A stretch of DNA of 64,000 nucleotides from Myxococcales bacterium (GCA_947491025.1 CANLIC010000011.1:1-64000); one strand, 5' to 3'. Counted from the stretch's first letter, positions 44,513 to 54,510 are shown. Notes: generated from the letters alone by a model not told the origin. Translations and numbers: made by a program.

Positions 44513-44547
44513 CAAGGGGCAGCACTATCCCAAGGGGCGGCACTATG
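44513..44547 (+). repeat. 18-base tandem repeat covering the translation start
   Basis: CAAGGGGCAGCACTATC (44513-44529) is repeated as CAAGGGGCGGCACTATG (44531-44547). The second copy carries the AAGGGG ribosome site and the ATG of the next gene; the first has ATC where the start would be. It looks like a local duplication of the initiation region. Confidence 0.8.
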
Positions 44548-46641
44548 ACGCGCACGAGCAACCTCTTTGCTTCTCTCACCCTCGGCCTGGCCCTGCTGGG
44601 TGGTGTGGCGACGGCCCACGCGGCGCCGCAGACCCTGCTCTTCGAGGGCTCGCTGCGCAGCGTCGGCGGCTCTCCTGCCGCCGATGGCGCCTATGACCTC
44701 ACCGTGTCGCTCTACGCCGACGCCACGACCAAGGAGCCGCTCTGGTCCGAGGCGCTGGTCGGCGTCCAGGTCAAAGGCGGCGCGGTCGCCATCGCGCTCG
44801 GTACGACCAAAGCCATCGACGACGCGGCGCTGACCTCCGCCGCCTGGCTCGGTGTCCGGGTCGGCGCCGAGCCTGAGCTGCCGCGGGTCGCCCTGCATGC
44901 CACGGCCTTCGCGCGCCGCTCCAACGTCGCCAGCGTCGCTGCCGACCTGCAGTGCTCCGGCTGCGTAGGCAGCAACGAGCTCGCATTCGACGGCGATCTC
45001 GACCTCGGCGGCCACTCGGTCAAGGCCAAGAACGGCGTCTACTCCGGCGACCTCAGCGCCAAGTCCCTGACCGCCCAAGCGGTGACGGCGCAGACCGTGA
45101 CCGGCCAGAGCTTCATCGGCGACGGCAGCAAGCTGACCGGCATCGGCAAGGTGAGCGGCACCTGCAAGACGGGGGAGGCGGTCATCGGCGTCGGCGCCGA
45201 CGGCGTGCTGCAGTGCAAGGCGATGGGCGTCGCTGGCGGCAAGCTCGGCGACCTGACCGGCGGCCTGCTGACCAATGAGTTCAAGACCGTCGCCAAGCCC
45301 AACAGCCTGCCGCTCCCGATCCCGGACAACTCCGGCGCCGAGGCTGCGGCCCTGGCCAACATCCTCGAGACAGGTGCCGTGCAGAGCATCACCGTCATCG
45401 TCGAAGTGCAGAACAGCGACCTGTCGAAGGTCCGCATGGTGCTGCTGCCGCCCGAAGACAAAGTCAAAGGCATGACCCTGTGCGACCCGTGCGGTGGCTT
45501 GAACGAGAAGTCGTTCGTCGGGGTGTACCCCACGCAGAACAAGCCCAAAGAGGGTGACCTCGCGGCCTATGTCGGCAAGTCCGCCAAGGGGCTGTGGACG
45601 CTCAAGGTGCTGGACACCGGCTTCTGCGTGCCGCAGCTGCCCGGCAACAAGGCGCTCTGCAACCTCGACAATGGCACGGACGGCACCGTGACCAACTTCG
45701 AGGTGCAAGTGACGGTGCTGTCGCAAGGCGCGGTCAACGTGCCTGGCACCTTGTACGCCACCGGCTCGTTCGTGATGCCGACCGACCCGGCGCAGCTGCC
45801 GGGCTGCAGCATCGCCACCAAGGGCATGACCTTCTCGGACACCAAGAAGGCCCGCCTCGTCACCTGCGACGGCGCCGATTGGCGAACGGTGGCGTTCCAG
45901 CCAGCTTGCGGCAACGCCATCAAGTCGGGCGAAGAGGAGTGCGACGACGGCAATCAAGACAACACCGACGCCTGCACGGACAAGTGCAAGATCGCGGTCT
46001 GCGGCGACGGCCATGTGCAAGGTGGCAAAGAGGTCTGCGACGACGGCAACACGCAGAACGGCGACGTCTGCGCTGGAGACTGCAGCAAGATCACAGGCAA
46101 GATGTGCAGCAATGGCTCGGGGACCGATTGCAACCCGGCAGGCCAGACGCTGGTCGGAACCTCCGCCTTCGTCGATCAGACGCTGCCGGCGGATTGGGTC
46201 CAGTGCATGGGCTTCATCAACACCGCTGGCAACGATGTCGGGCCCAACGCCATGGACAATTGCTTGAAGTCCACCAAGTTGCGGCTGCGCATCTGGGACC
46301 AGACCGACAAGCTGCGGGTCGACGTCTGGATGAGCGGCGTCGGCAACCACGCCAGCTGGTGGAATGGCGGCCAATACTACGGCGGCGGCAACCTGAACAT
46401 GATTCTGTGCGAGCAGGACATGTGGCCCTGCAACAACACCTCGCCCTTCTACGGCAGCAGCAACGGCACCTGCGGTGGTGGCTGCGGCGGCTACCCGGCC
46501 GGTCAGTGCCTCTCCAACGGCAACGGCGGCCAGGTCACGGTCAACCCAGGCGGCAACGGCGCTGACGAGCTGACCAAGGGCCCGTGCTACGGCGGCACCA
46601 ACTACACCACGTACAAGATCGCGGTCTACAAGCAGCCGTGA
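44545..46641 (+). CDS. secreted protein with P domain and Myxo-type disulfide repeats
   Basis: This 698-residue protein has a Sec signal (ATAHAAPQ). The N-terminal ~130 residues resemble surface-structure assembly domains (SLRSVGGSPAADGAYDLTVSLY). A proprotein-convertase P-like beta domain follows (about residues 250-395, ITVIVEVQNSDLSKVRMVLLPP and WTLKVLDTG). Next are two Cys-rich repeats of the CDDGN type (about 452-520, VCGDGHVQGGKEVCDDGN). The final ~170-residue C-terminal domain is rich in Gly/Asn with several Cys. No catalytic domain was seen. It overlaps the next gene by four bases (GTGA), so both are made together. Confidence 0.85.
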   Translation: MTRTSNLFASLTLGLALLGGVATAHAAPQTLLFEGSLRSVGGSPAADGAYDLTVSLYADATTKEPLWSEALVGVQVKGGAVAIALGTTKAIDDAALTSAAWLGVRVGAEPELPRVALHATAFARRSNVASVAADLQCSGCVGSNELAFDGDLDLGGHSVKAKNGVYSGDLSAKSLTAQAVTAQTVTGQSFIGDGSKLTGIGKVSGTCKTGEAVIGVGADGVLQCKAMGVAGGKLGDLTGGLLTNEFKTVAKPNSLPLPIPDNSGAEAAALANILETGAVQSITVIVEVQNSDLSKVRMVLLPPEDKVKGMTLCDPCGGLNEKSFVGVYPTQNKPKEGDLAAYVGKSAKGLWTLKVLDTGFCVPQLPGNKALCNLDNGTDGTVTNFEVQVTVLSQGAVNVPGTLYATGSFVMPTDPAQLPGCSIATKGMTFSDTKKARLVTCDGADWRTVAFQPACGNAIKSGEEECDDGNQDNTDACTDKCKIAVCGDGHVQGGKEVCDDGNTQNGDVCAGDCSKITGKMCSNGSGTDCNPAGQTLVGTSAFVDQTLPADWVQCMGFINTAGNDVGPNAMDNCLKSTKLRLRIWDQTDKLRVDVWMSGVGNHASWWNGGQYYGGGNLNMILCEQDMWPCNNTSPFYGSSNGTCGGGCGGYPAGQCLSNGNGGQVTVNPGGNGADELTKGPCYGGTNYTTYKIAVYKQP

Positions 46642-49331
46642 GGTGCCGGACGTCGCCGCCGGCCCTTCGCTGGCTTCCCTGCTTGCTGGGGTTGCTCGTA
46701 GGCGCCTGTTCGGCAGAGACCGTCAAGGTCAAGACGGCGGTGGCGGGCTTCGCAGACGCTGGTGGCGACCTCGGCGGCGCCGGCCAGTCTGACGCCGACG
46801 TCGGTGGTGGCACGGGTGCCGCAACCTGCGCCGAGGGCGGCGTCCGTTGCGCGGCCGAGGGCCGTCAGCGCTGCAGCGCCGGGGTGTGGCTCGCAGATCC
46901 CTGCACCGCGACGCTCCCGCTTTGCCACGACGGCGCTTGCCGTGCCTGCGCACCCGACGCCAGCCGCTGCCAGGGCGAACAGCGCGAGCGCTGCGACGCC
47001 GAGGGTGCCTGGCAGCCGGCGCCCTGCCCGCCAATTCAGCCGGTGTGCCAAGCGGGCGCCTGCCAGCTCTGCGTCCCGGGAGAGATCTTCTGCTCGAGCG
47101 ATGGCGCAGTGGCAGCGGTGGCGGTCTGCGCGGCCAGCGGCAAGGACACCGAGTCGCTGGAGCCCTGCCCAGCCGGAGTCGCCTGCAAGGGCGGCCACTG
47201 CCAGCTCTGCACGCCGGGCAGCGGCCGATGCGAGGGCGGCAAGCTGGAGCGTTGCATCACCGCGGGCGACGGCTGGCAGCCCGAGCCCTGCCCCGCCGAG
47301 ACCCCCTTCTGCGTGGCGGGCGCCTGCCAGGCCTGCCTGCCCGACACCGTGCGCTGCCAGCCTGACGCTCCTTCGGGCGCCGCCGCGGTGGAGGTTTGCA
47401 GCGCCGAGGGCGTGTGGACGCCCAAGCAGGCCTGCTCCGCATTTGAGGTCTGCGCCGGTGCAGCGTGCAAGGCCTGCGCGCCAGGCAGCACCCGCTGCGT
47501 CGGCGGCATGGTCGCCACTTGTGCAGCGGACGGCAGCGGGTACGGCATCACCGACAATTGCGCCGCGGCTCACCAAGCGTGCGTCGCCGGCGCCTGCACC
47601 TGCACGGCGGGCCTCGGCGTCTGTGGCGCGCCGCTGACCGGGACGTCGACGGCCAAGGCGATCTTGGCCTGCGCTGGGGGCGCCACCAGCAACGTCATGA
47701 AGATGTGCGCCATCGATCAGCTCTGCGCCGGCGGGAGTTGCCTGCCATGCGCACCGATGAGCAGTGCGTGTCTGGGCGATGTCGCTGCGCCCTGCGGCGC
47801 GACCGGCTTCGACGGCGCTGCGGGCGTCGACTGTGGGGCTGCCGGCCAGCGCTGCCAGCAAGGCAGCTGCAAGGCCGCGTGCGAGCCCGACGCCGGCCAC
47901 CTCGTCGGCTGCGGCGCGAGCGCCTTCGACCCGCCGCGCTTGGCGGCGGCCAGCGACGAGCCGGCTCCGGCCTCCACGGCGACGCCTGCAATTTTGCACC
48001 TGCTGGGCCGCGCCGCCGCTGGGGCGCCGGCACCGACTTCGCTGTCGTCCGTGGTCGTCGGCGGCCTGAGCGTCGACAAGCCGGGCGGAACTTCGCAGCT
48101 CGGCAGCGAGATCGCGCTCTCGCTGCAGACCTGGAACAAGCTGCCCGCTCAATCGCCGACCGCCAGCGGCCAGGTGCCGCCCATCGCCTTGCAGTGGGGC
48201 GGCGGCGGTCGGCTCTTGGTCTCCACCGGCAGCGTCGATGGCAGCGACGGCGCCCTGCTCGACCTCATGCCCGTCGCCGCCGGCGGGGATGAGTTCCTTT
48301 TGGTAGGCTGGCCGAGTGAAGGCATGGGCGCCGAAGCGTATGTGGCCATTCTGAACCGCGGCGAGGCGTGTCTCCTCCAGGTCGAGGCGGCGGGGGCGAT
48401 CCAGCCCTCGCCAGAAGGCGCGCCGGGCCTCGCCGTGCCCGCCATCGCCGCCGGCGGGACCTGGACTTCGACCCTGCCGGCCGGCGCTGCCCTGGTGCTC
48501 ATGGCCGGGGTCGAGGCCGACTTGACCGGCACATCCATCACCTGCAGTGGCCCGATCGCGGTGCTCAGCGGACACCGCGGGGCGCGCGTACCCCAAGTAG
48601 GCACCTGCCAAAAGGCCAAGGGCGCGGGCCCGGGCAGCGCCGGCGCATGCCTCGGCACTGGGGCCACCTGCGTCCAGGACCTCGACTGCCCGGCGCCTTG
48701 CTGCCGCGACGCGCTCGGCAGCGCGCAGCTGCCGGTCGCCGCGTGGGGCTCGATCTACGTCGTCGCCCGCAGCGCCGCCCGCGGCAAGGCGCCAGACCTG
48801 TTGCGCATCGTGGCTGCCTCCGATGCCACCCTGGTCGTGACCGTGCCACCGCTCGGGCCTCCCAAGCTGCTCGATCGCGGCGAGGCCTTCGACTTGCCGA
48901 TCGGCCAGGACGTGATGGTGGTAGCCACGGGCAAGATCGCGGTGACGCAGCTCCTTGTCGGGCGCGGCGGCACCGGCCTGGGCGACGCTGCCGTCGGCGA
49001 CCCGGCGATGGCAACCTTGCGCCCGGTCACGGCCTGGCCGGAGACCTGGCCGGTGGTGGCGCCAGGCGGGTCATTCTCGACCCACCACCTCGCCATCGCC
49101 GCGCCGCTCGGCGCCAAAGTCAGCGTCGACGGCGGCGCCGCCATGACGCTGCTGCCGATCCCGCTGGTCGCCGAACCCAAGGGAACGCCGGAGCTCGTGG
49201 CCCAGATGGAGGCGTCCGGCTTTGGCGCAGCGCGGGTCGCGGTCAGCGCCGGCCCCCACGTCGTGCGGTGCAGCGCGCCTTGCCAGGTCGTCGCCCACGG
49301 CTACGGCCCGGCAGCCGGATACGCCGAATAG
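46638..49331 (+). CDS. Cys-rich repeat lipoprotein with IgGFc-binding-like C-terminal region
   Basis: This 897-residue lipoprotein starts at a GTG that overlaps the previous stop (GTGA). The lipobox LVGAC is at about residue 24. Residues ~60-440 hold many repeats of the form RC-x-G-x-(4-6)-C-x-(3)-GxW and CxxGxC, all probably disulfide-bonded. The C-terminal ~450 residues are all-beta, with WNKLPAQSPTASGQ, LISGHRGARVP-like and QLPVAAWG segments that resemble IgGFc-binding N-terminal domains. The likely role is adhesion or cell contact at the outer surface. Confidence 0.82.
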   Translation: MRCRTSPPALRWLPCLLGLLVGACSAETVKVKTAVAGFADAGGDLGGAGQSDADVGGGTGAATCAEGGVRCAAEGRQRCSAGVWLADPCTATLPLCHDGACRACAPDASRCQGEQRERCDAEGAWQPAPCPPIQPVCQAGACQLCVPGEIFCSSDGAVAAVAVCAASGKDTESLEPCPAGVACKGGHCQLCTPGSGRCEGGKLERCITAGDGWQPEPCPAETPFCVAGACQACLPDTVRCQPDAPSGAAAVEVCSAEGVWTPKQACSAFEVCAGAACKACAPGSTRCVGGMVATCAADGSGYGITDNCAAAHQACVAGACTCTAGLGVCGAPLTGTSTAKAILACAGGATSNVMKMCAIDQLCAGGSCLPCAPMSSACLGDVAAPCGATGFDGAAGVDCGAAGQRCQQGSCKAACEPDAGHLVGCGASAFDPPRLAAASDEPAPASTATPAILHLLGRAAAGAPAPTSLSSVVVGGLSVDKPGGTSQLGSEIALSLQTWNKLPAQSPTASGQVPPIALQWGGGGRLLVSTGSVDGSDGALLDLMPVAAGGDEFLLVGWPSEGMGAEAYVAILNRGEACLLQVEAAGAIQPSPEGAPGLAVPAIAAGGTWTSTLPAGAALVLMAGVEADLTGTSITCSGPIAVLSGHRGARVPQVGTCQKAKGAGPGSAGACLGTGATCVQDLDCPAPCCRDALGSAQLPVAAWGSIYVVARSAARGKAPDLLRIVAASDATLVVTVPPLGPPKLLDRGEAFDLPIGQDVMVVATGKIAVTQLLVGRGGTGLGDAAVGDPAMATLRPVTAWPETWPVVAPGGSFSTHHLAIAAPLGAKVSVDGGAAMTLLPIPLVAEPKGTPELVAQMEASGFGAARVAVSAGPHVVRCSAPCQVVAHGYGPAAGYAE

Positions 49332-49425
49332 GCACGGGGCGGGTAGACCCCATCGCTGGGGAAGAAGTGCTTGAAGTCCGTTGCGAATCGATCCACCCTC
49401 GCTCGCAGCTTAGGGGAGGGATCCG

Positions 49426-52400
49426 ATGAAGACGACCGACAACGGGGCTCTGCGGGGTGGCGATCTGGGCGCGCGAGGCGCGTCTCAGGTAGCCAAAGAC
49501 AGGCTGGCATTCGGTTGGCCGCTCCTGTTCACCAGCCTGCTGGCCCTCCACGGCTGCAACGGCGCGGACGATGGCGACTCCGGCAAGAGCGGCGATCCTT
49601 CCTTCCAGGGCAAAGCGGCGAGCTGCCCCGAGGCTGCGCTGCGCTGCCAGGGCCTCCAGGCGCTTGAGACCTGCAGCCAGAACCAGTGGCGCCCGACGGC
49701 CTGTGGCGCCGGCACGGTCTGCGAAGACGGCGCCTGCCTGCCGCAGATCTGCGAGCCCAACATGGCGATCTGCCTCGGCGAGCTGGGCAGCCCCGGCTCG
49801 GTGGCAGTCTGTAGCCCGCGCGGCACCTCGCTGTTGCCAGCCACCCTGTGCGCCAGCGGCCACAGCTGCGCCGGCGGCACCTGCGTCCCCGACGCGTGCA
49901 AGCCGGGGGCCACCCTCTGCACCGACGGCGGCCTCGGCACCTGCCGGGCCGATGGCTCGGGCTTCGACATCGAACCCTGCAGCGCCGGCCTCGCCTGTCA
50001 CGTCGAGAAGCAAGTGGCCAGCTGCGTCGCCTTGGCTTGCGCGTCGAACGCCTACGGCTGCGACGGGGCGATCCAGACCCTATGCAACGCCAAGGGCACC
50101 CACAGCGAGCAGATCCGGGACTGTGCCAGCGAAGGCAAGGTCTGTGAGTCCGGCGCGTGCGTCGCGCTCACCTGCGTGCCGGGCGTCGTCGCTTGCGATG
50201 GCGCCAAGGTCGCCACATGCAACGCCGACGCCAAGGGCTGGACCGTGACCACCTGCGCGGCCGGCTTCGGCTGCAAAGAAGGCAGCTGCCAGGCGCAGGT
50301 CTGCATCCCCGGCGAGGTCTTCTGCGCCGACGACCGCCCCGCCACCTGCAACAGCGACGGCTTCGCCTTTGATGCCGCCGCGCCGTGCAGCGATGGCCAA
50401 TCGTGCAAGCAGGGCGCCTGCGTCGGCGAGAAGACGACGTGCGGCGACGGCCTCTGCGACGGCAGCGAGGCCAGCGCGTGCCCCGACGACTGCGGCGCGC
50501 TGCCCGTGACGACCAAGGTGTTCGACGCCCTGTCGGCCACGACGCCGATCAGCAAGCCGAGGGCGCCGAGGGCGCTGACCGCGACGCTGCCACCAGCCTG
50601 GACCTCCGGCCGGGCGATGGCGCTGCACGGCGGCAAGCTGTTCATCATCGACGCCGACAATGGCGCGCTGGTGGTGATGGACGCCGCCAAGCTGACGATT
50701 GAGGCGACCTTGCCCGTCGGCAAGCGGCCCGAGTCGCTGCTGGTCGGCCCGGACGGCGCGGTCTACGTGTCGGTTCGCGACGAAGCCAAAGTGGTCCGCT
50801 TCGCCTATGGCGCCTGGCAGGGCGGCCAGGGCCTGCCGCTCATCGTCGGCTTCGAGCCCACCGGCATCGCCATGTCGGTCGATGGCAAGGTGCTCTACGT
50901 TGCCCTGGGCGGCGAGGACGCGATCGTCGCCGTCACGCCGGACAAGGGCCAGACCCTGGGCCGTTGGACCGGGGTCTCGCGGCCGCAGTCGCTGCTGGTG
51001 CGCGCCGATGGCACCATCATCGCGCTCGCCGGCCGGGGCGAGGCGCACATCGCGCCGGCGCTGGACTTCACGGTCAAGCTCGAGGAGGTCAAGAAGGGCA
51101 CGGTGACGCCGCCGCTGATGGGCAGCTGCACCAGCATCGGCCTGCGCACCTTCAATCCGGTCCCCGTCTGCCGCGACAAGCTGACCATCGAGGCCCGCGG
51201 CGCCAACCGCGCCATCGCGGCCACCATCGATCCCGAGAAAGGCACGGTGCTCATTTCGCACGTCCTGGTCGCCAATGGCTCGGCCGAGGACGTGCTCGAC
51301 GCCGCCGGCCTCAAGCCGGTCGACATCCCGCAGCCGCCCAAAGTCATCTGCTCGGGCGGCTACGGCAGCACTTGCCACGTCGTGCCGCCGCCACCCGGCA
51401 AGCCGCCGTGCGTTGGCGCGCCCGTTCGCCCCTACGAGGTGACGATCTCGTCCCTGCCGGCATCTGCCTCTGCGCTGGCGCCGATGGTCAAGAACGACAA
51501 GGCCATCGTCGACCCAGAGACCGGCCGCTCGATCCTGACGCGCTTCGACCAGCCGGCCGACATCGTGCACCACCCGACCCATACCCTGGCGCTCATCGCC
51601 GGCCGTGGCAGCAACAACGTGCTGGTGGTCAACACCGCTGCCAGCGACCCGATGCGCTGGCCGCTGGCCGACTTCGCTGTCGGTGCGGGCCCGCGTTCGA
51701 TCGTCATCGCACCCAAAGGCGACGTCGCCTACGTGCTCTGCGGCCACGAGTTCAAGGTCCACCGCATCGCGCTCGGACCGCTGCTGGCGTTGGCGCCGAC
51801 CGGAACCATCCCGACCAACCCCGAGGCCCTCCCCGAGGTCGCGCCGCTCTTGCTCGGCAGCGAGACGTCGGCAGCCTACGGCGTTGATCCGCTGCCGGCA
51901 GACGCCGCTTTGGGCCGCAAGATCTTCCACTTCGCCCGCAATCCCCGGCTCTCGGGCGCCGGCCGATTCGCCTGCGGCACCTGCCACCGTGAGGGCGAAG
52001 AAGATCACACCGTCTGGTTCATCGCTGAAGGACCGCGGCAGACGCCAGCGCTGGCCGGGCGACTCCACGACACCGCTCCCTTCAACTGGCTCGGCACCAA
52101 GTTCAAGCTGGTCGACAACGTCATCAACACCACCGCGCGCATGGGCGGCACCGGCTTGCTGCCGCAGGAGTTGACTGCGCTGTCCGCGTTCCTGCTGAAG
52201 GGCCTGCAGCCGCCACCCAACCCGAACCTCGGTCCCGGCGGCCTGACGGCGCAGCAGATCCAGGGCAAGGCGATCTTTGACGATCCCAAGGTGGAGTGCT
52301 CGAAGTGCCACGTGCCTGGCTCAGGCACCGACGGCGCGATGCACGACGTCGGCACCGCCACCGACGTCGAGATCAAGGTCGCGGCCAAGGAGGGCTTGCC

Positions 52401-52581
52401 GAAGCCGACCTACAACACGCCGTCGTTGCGAGGCATTTGGTACACGTCGCCCTACTTGCACGATGGCAGCGCCAAGACACTCCACGACGCGCTGAAGAAG
52501 ACGGCGACCACGATGGGCAAGACCTCGCACCTGTCGCCGGCCCAGCTCGACGCCTTGGTCGCCTACCTCAAAACCCTGTGA
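49426..52581 (+). CDS. lipoprotein fusing Cys-rich repeats, YVTN-like beta-propeller and di-haem cytochrome domain
   Basis: This 1051-residue protein has GGAGGG before the ATG and an LHGC lipobox near residue 44. Cys-rich repeats fill about residues 60-360. Propeller-like repeats follow to about 830 (LFIIDADNGALVVMDAAK, AVYVSVRDEAKVVRF, VLYVALGGEDAIVAV). The last ~200 residues carry two haem c sites, CGTCH and CSKCH, and the TPSLRGIWYTSPYLHDGSA segment seen in MauG/CcpA-type di-haem proteins. It is probably an outer-surface electron-transfer or peroxidase-like protein. Confidence 0.87.
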   Translation: MKTTDNGALRGGDLGARGASQVAKDRLAFGWPLLFTSLLALHGCNGADDGDSGKSGDPSFQGKAASCPEAALRCQGLQALETCSQNQWRPTACGAGTVCEDGACLPQICEPNMAICLGELGSPGSVAVCSPRGTSLLPATLCASGHSCAGGTCVPDACKPGATLCTDGGLGTCRADGSGFDIEPCSAGLACHVEKQVASCVALACASNAYGCDGAIQTLCNAKGTHSEQIRDCASEGKVCESGACVALTCVPGVVACDGAKVATCNADAKGWTVTTCAAGFGCKEGSCQAQVCIPGEVFCADDRPATCNSDGFAFDAAAPCSDGQSCKQGACVGEKTTCGDGLCDGSEASACPDDCGALPVTTKVFDALSATTPISKPRAPRALTATLPPAWTSGRAMALHGGKLFIIDADNGALVVMDAAKLTIEATLPVGKRPESLLVGPDGAVYVSVRDEAKVVRFAYGAWQGGQGLPLIVGFEPTGIAMSVDGKVLYVALGGEDAIVAVTPDKGQTLGRWTGVSRPQSLLVRADGTIIALAGRGEAHIAPALDFTVKLEEVKKGTVTPPLMGSCTSIGLRTFNPVPVCRDKLTIEARGANRAIAATIDPEKGTVLISHVLVANGSAEDVLDAAGLKPVDIPQPPKVICSGGYGSTCHVVPPPPGKPPCVGAPVRPYEVTISSLPASASALAPMVKNDKAIVDPETGRSILTRFDQPADIVHHPTHTLALIAGRGSNNVLVVNTAASDPMRWPLADFAVGAGPRSIVIAPKGDVAYVLCGHEFKVHRIALGPLLALAPTGTIPTNPEALPEVAPLLLGSETSAAYGVDPLPADAALGRKIFHFARNPRLSGAGRFACGTCHREGEEDHTVWFIAEGPRQTPALAGRLHDTAPFNWLGTKFKLVDNVINTTARMGGTGLLPQELTALSAFLLKGLQPPPNPNLGPGGLTAQQIQGKAIFDDPKVECSKCHVPGSGTDGAMHDVGTATDVEIKVAAKEGLPKPTYNTPSLRGIWYTSPYLHDGSAKTLHDALKKTATTMGKTSHLSPAQLDALVAYLKTL

Positions 52582-52621
52582 ACCACGCGGAGTTGACGCT
52601 CTGACGAACGGCCCACGGAGA

Positions 52622-54307
52622 ATGGAGGCGGCGGTTTTGCCGAACCGAGGCCTGCCGACGACGCGCGGCCTGCGTTCCGGCCGTTGGGCGACACCTGGCA
52701 GCGCCACCCACGCCGTCCTCTTGCTCGGCTGCCTGCTCCAGGCGGCCTGCGGCCTCATGTCGGGCGCGACGGCGCCGGCGATCGCGTTCGGCGGCGGCGA
52801 CGCGCGGTTGCCCGGGGCCGCCGACAGCATCGGAGACGCACCGGTCGTCGAGGACCGCGACGCGGAAGTCGTCGGCGCGGACGGCGGGCCCGACGCCGAT
52901 GCGCAAGACGCAGCGCCGCTGCCCGAGGACACCTCGAGTGTGAGCGACGGCGCGGGCGAGGACGTGGGGACGGGCGAGACGGAGACCCATGGCTCCGGGG
53001 ACGCCGACGACGGGACTGAGGTGGAGGAAGTCGACGACGTCGACAAAGACTCCGACCCGGACTCCGACCCCGACGCCAACGTAGACCCCGACTCCGTCCT
53101 CGATGCCATCGCCGACGCCGACCTCGACGCAAGCGCAGACGGCGGCCTCGACGCCAACCTCGACGCCAACGCCGACGGCGGCCTCGATGCCAACCTCGAC
53201 GCCAACGCCGACGGTGGCCTCGATGCCAACCTCGACGCCGGTCCTGCCTGGCCGCCGACGGCCCAGGCCCTGAGCAGCTGCAAGGGCAAAGACGGACAGA
53301 AAGCCTGCAGCGTCGATGGCAAGCTGCGCCTGGAGTGCATGCTGGGCGCCTGGACGCCGATGTTTCACTGCGGCTTTGGCGTCTGCCAGGCGACCCAGCC
53401 CAAGAGCGGGCCACCCTTGCTCTCGTGTTCCGTTCCCGAAACCGCCCACCCGCAGCTCGCGGCGGCGTGCGCGCAACTGCTGCCGTGTGTGGCGCCCAAC
53501 CTCGGGCTGCAGGCGTGCATGCGGGCCGCGTTGGCGCCAGACCTGGTCGGCATGGACGTCCAGACCGGAGCGCTGCTCGACCCGGCGCACGCCGCGCTGG
53601 CGGGGCTGTTGCCCCATGCCGCTTGCGTCGCGAACGCCTCGGGGTGTGCCGCAGTCGCGGCTTGCCTCGGCGGCGTGGCCTGTCCAAGCGGGCCGAGTCA
53701 GGGCTGCCAAGAGGCGATGGCATATCACTGCCATGGCGGCGTAGCGCTGCCGATGGGCTGCGCCAAGCACGGCGCGATCTGCACCGTCGTCGAAGGCGCG
53801 CCGCGCTGCCTGCTCGACGCCCCTTGCCCGGCGGGCGACGTCAGCGAGTGCAACGACAAGGTGGCCACCGCCTGCTTGCAGACCCCGACCGGCCTGCGAG
53901 CGGTCAAGCACGACTGCGGCGCCTCAAGCCAGAACTGCAAGGCCGGGGTGGCAGCCAGCGGCAACCCGGCGGCGGCCTGTAGCGGAAGCCTCGCCTGCCC
54001 GGGCGCCGGCGTACCGGCCTGTGACGGCGGCGCACTCGCGTTGTGTCAGGGCAACTCCCTGGTCGTCACCACCTGCCCAGCCGGGGAGATCTGCCTGTTC
54101 GAGGAGGATACCGGTCTACAGGGGCCGACCTGCGCGCCGTTCTCCACTTGCCCGAAGGTGGTGTGCAGCCAGGCCGGCAGCTGCACCTTTGCTGCGCGCT
54201 GCGAAGGTACCGAGGTCTTCTACTGCGAGCTCGGCCAGCCGCGGCGCTACGACTGCAAGGCGATCGGCAAGTCGTGTGGCGGCGGTGCGGTACCGCGCTG
54301 CAATTGA
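52622..54307 (+). CDS. Asp-rich-linker Cys-rich surface lipoprotein
   Basis: This 561-residue lipoprotein has its lipobox at LQAAC (Cys near residue 43). A ~180-residue acidic linker contains DGGLDANLDANA repeats. The C-terminal half has about 40 Cys in repeats such as CPAGDVSECNDK and CPGAGVPACDGG. No catalytic motif is visible. It is 40 bases downstream of the cytochrome-propeller gene on the same strand and may share its transcript. The linker probably spans the peptidoglycan or extends the domain from the membrane. Confidence 0.8.
   Translation: MEAAVLPNRGLPTTRGLRSGRWATPGSATHAVLLLGCLLQAACGLMSGATAPAIAFGGGDARLPGAADSIGDAPVVEDRDAEVVGADGGPDADAQDAAPLPEDTSSVSDGAGEDVGTGETETHGSGDADDGTEVEEVDDVDKDSDPDSDPDANVDPDSVLDAIADADLDASADGGLDANLDANADGGLDANLDANADGGLDANLDAGPAWPPTAQALSSCKGKDGQKACSVDGKLRLECMLGAWTPMFHCGFGVCQATQPKSGPPLLSCSVPETAHPQLAAACAQLLPCVAPNLGLQACMRAALAPDLVGMDVQTGALLDPAHAALAGLLPHAACVANASGCAAVAACLGGVACPSGPSQGCQEAMAYHCHGGVALPMGCAKHGAICTVVEGAPRCLLDAPCPAGDVSECNDKVATACLQTPTGLRAVKHDCGASSQNCKAGVAASGNPAAACSGSLACPGAGVPACDGGALALCQGNSLVVTTCPAGEICLFEEDTGLQGPTCAPFSTCPKVVCSQAGSCTFAARCEGTEVFYCELGQPRRYDCKAIGKSCGGGAVPRCN
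53138..53239. repeat. 36-base tandem repeat (2.8 units) in the acidic linker
   Basis: Units start at 53138, 53174 and 53210 and encode DGGLDANLDANA; the last is cut to 30 bases. Differences between units are mostly synonymous. Length variation would keep the reading frame and change only linker length. Confidence 0.9.
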
Positions 54308-54460
54308 TGCCGAGGCTGGCAACACCAGATCACGCCATGGTGCCGACCGCGGCGGGCGGGGCAAGGCGCGGAGGCGCGAAGGCGCAGCGATGGCAGAGCG
54401 ATTGCAAGCCTGAGTGACGTAGCCGCTGCCGTCCTGGACAAGCCAGCATCGGGCCGAAGT

Positions 54461-54479
54461 CCACGGATTCGGTCCGTGG
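54461..54479. terminator. perfect hairpin in a convergent junction
   Basis: CCACGGA and TCCGTGG pair perfectly over seven bases around a TTCGG loop, in the 203-base gap where two lipoprotein genes converge. There is no T-run, so termination activity is uncertain. Nothing else was seen in this gap. Confidence 0.35.
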
Positions 54480-54510
54480 CGCGGACAGGGCCTCGCCTGG
54501 AGTCGTTGCG

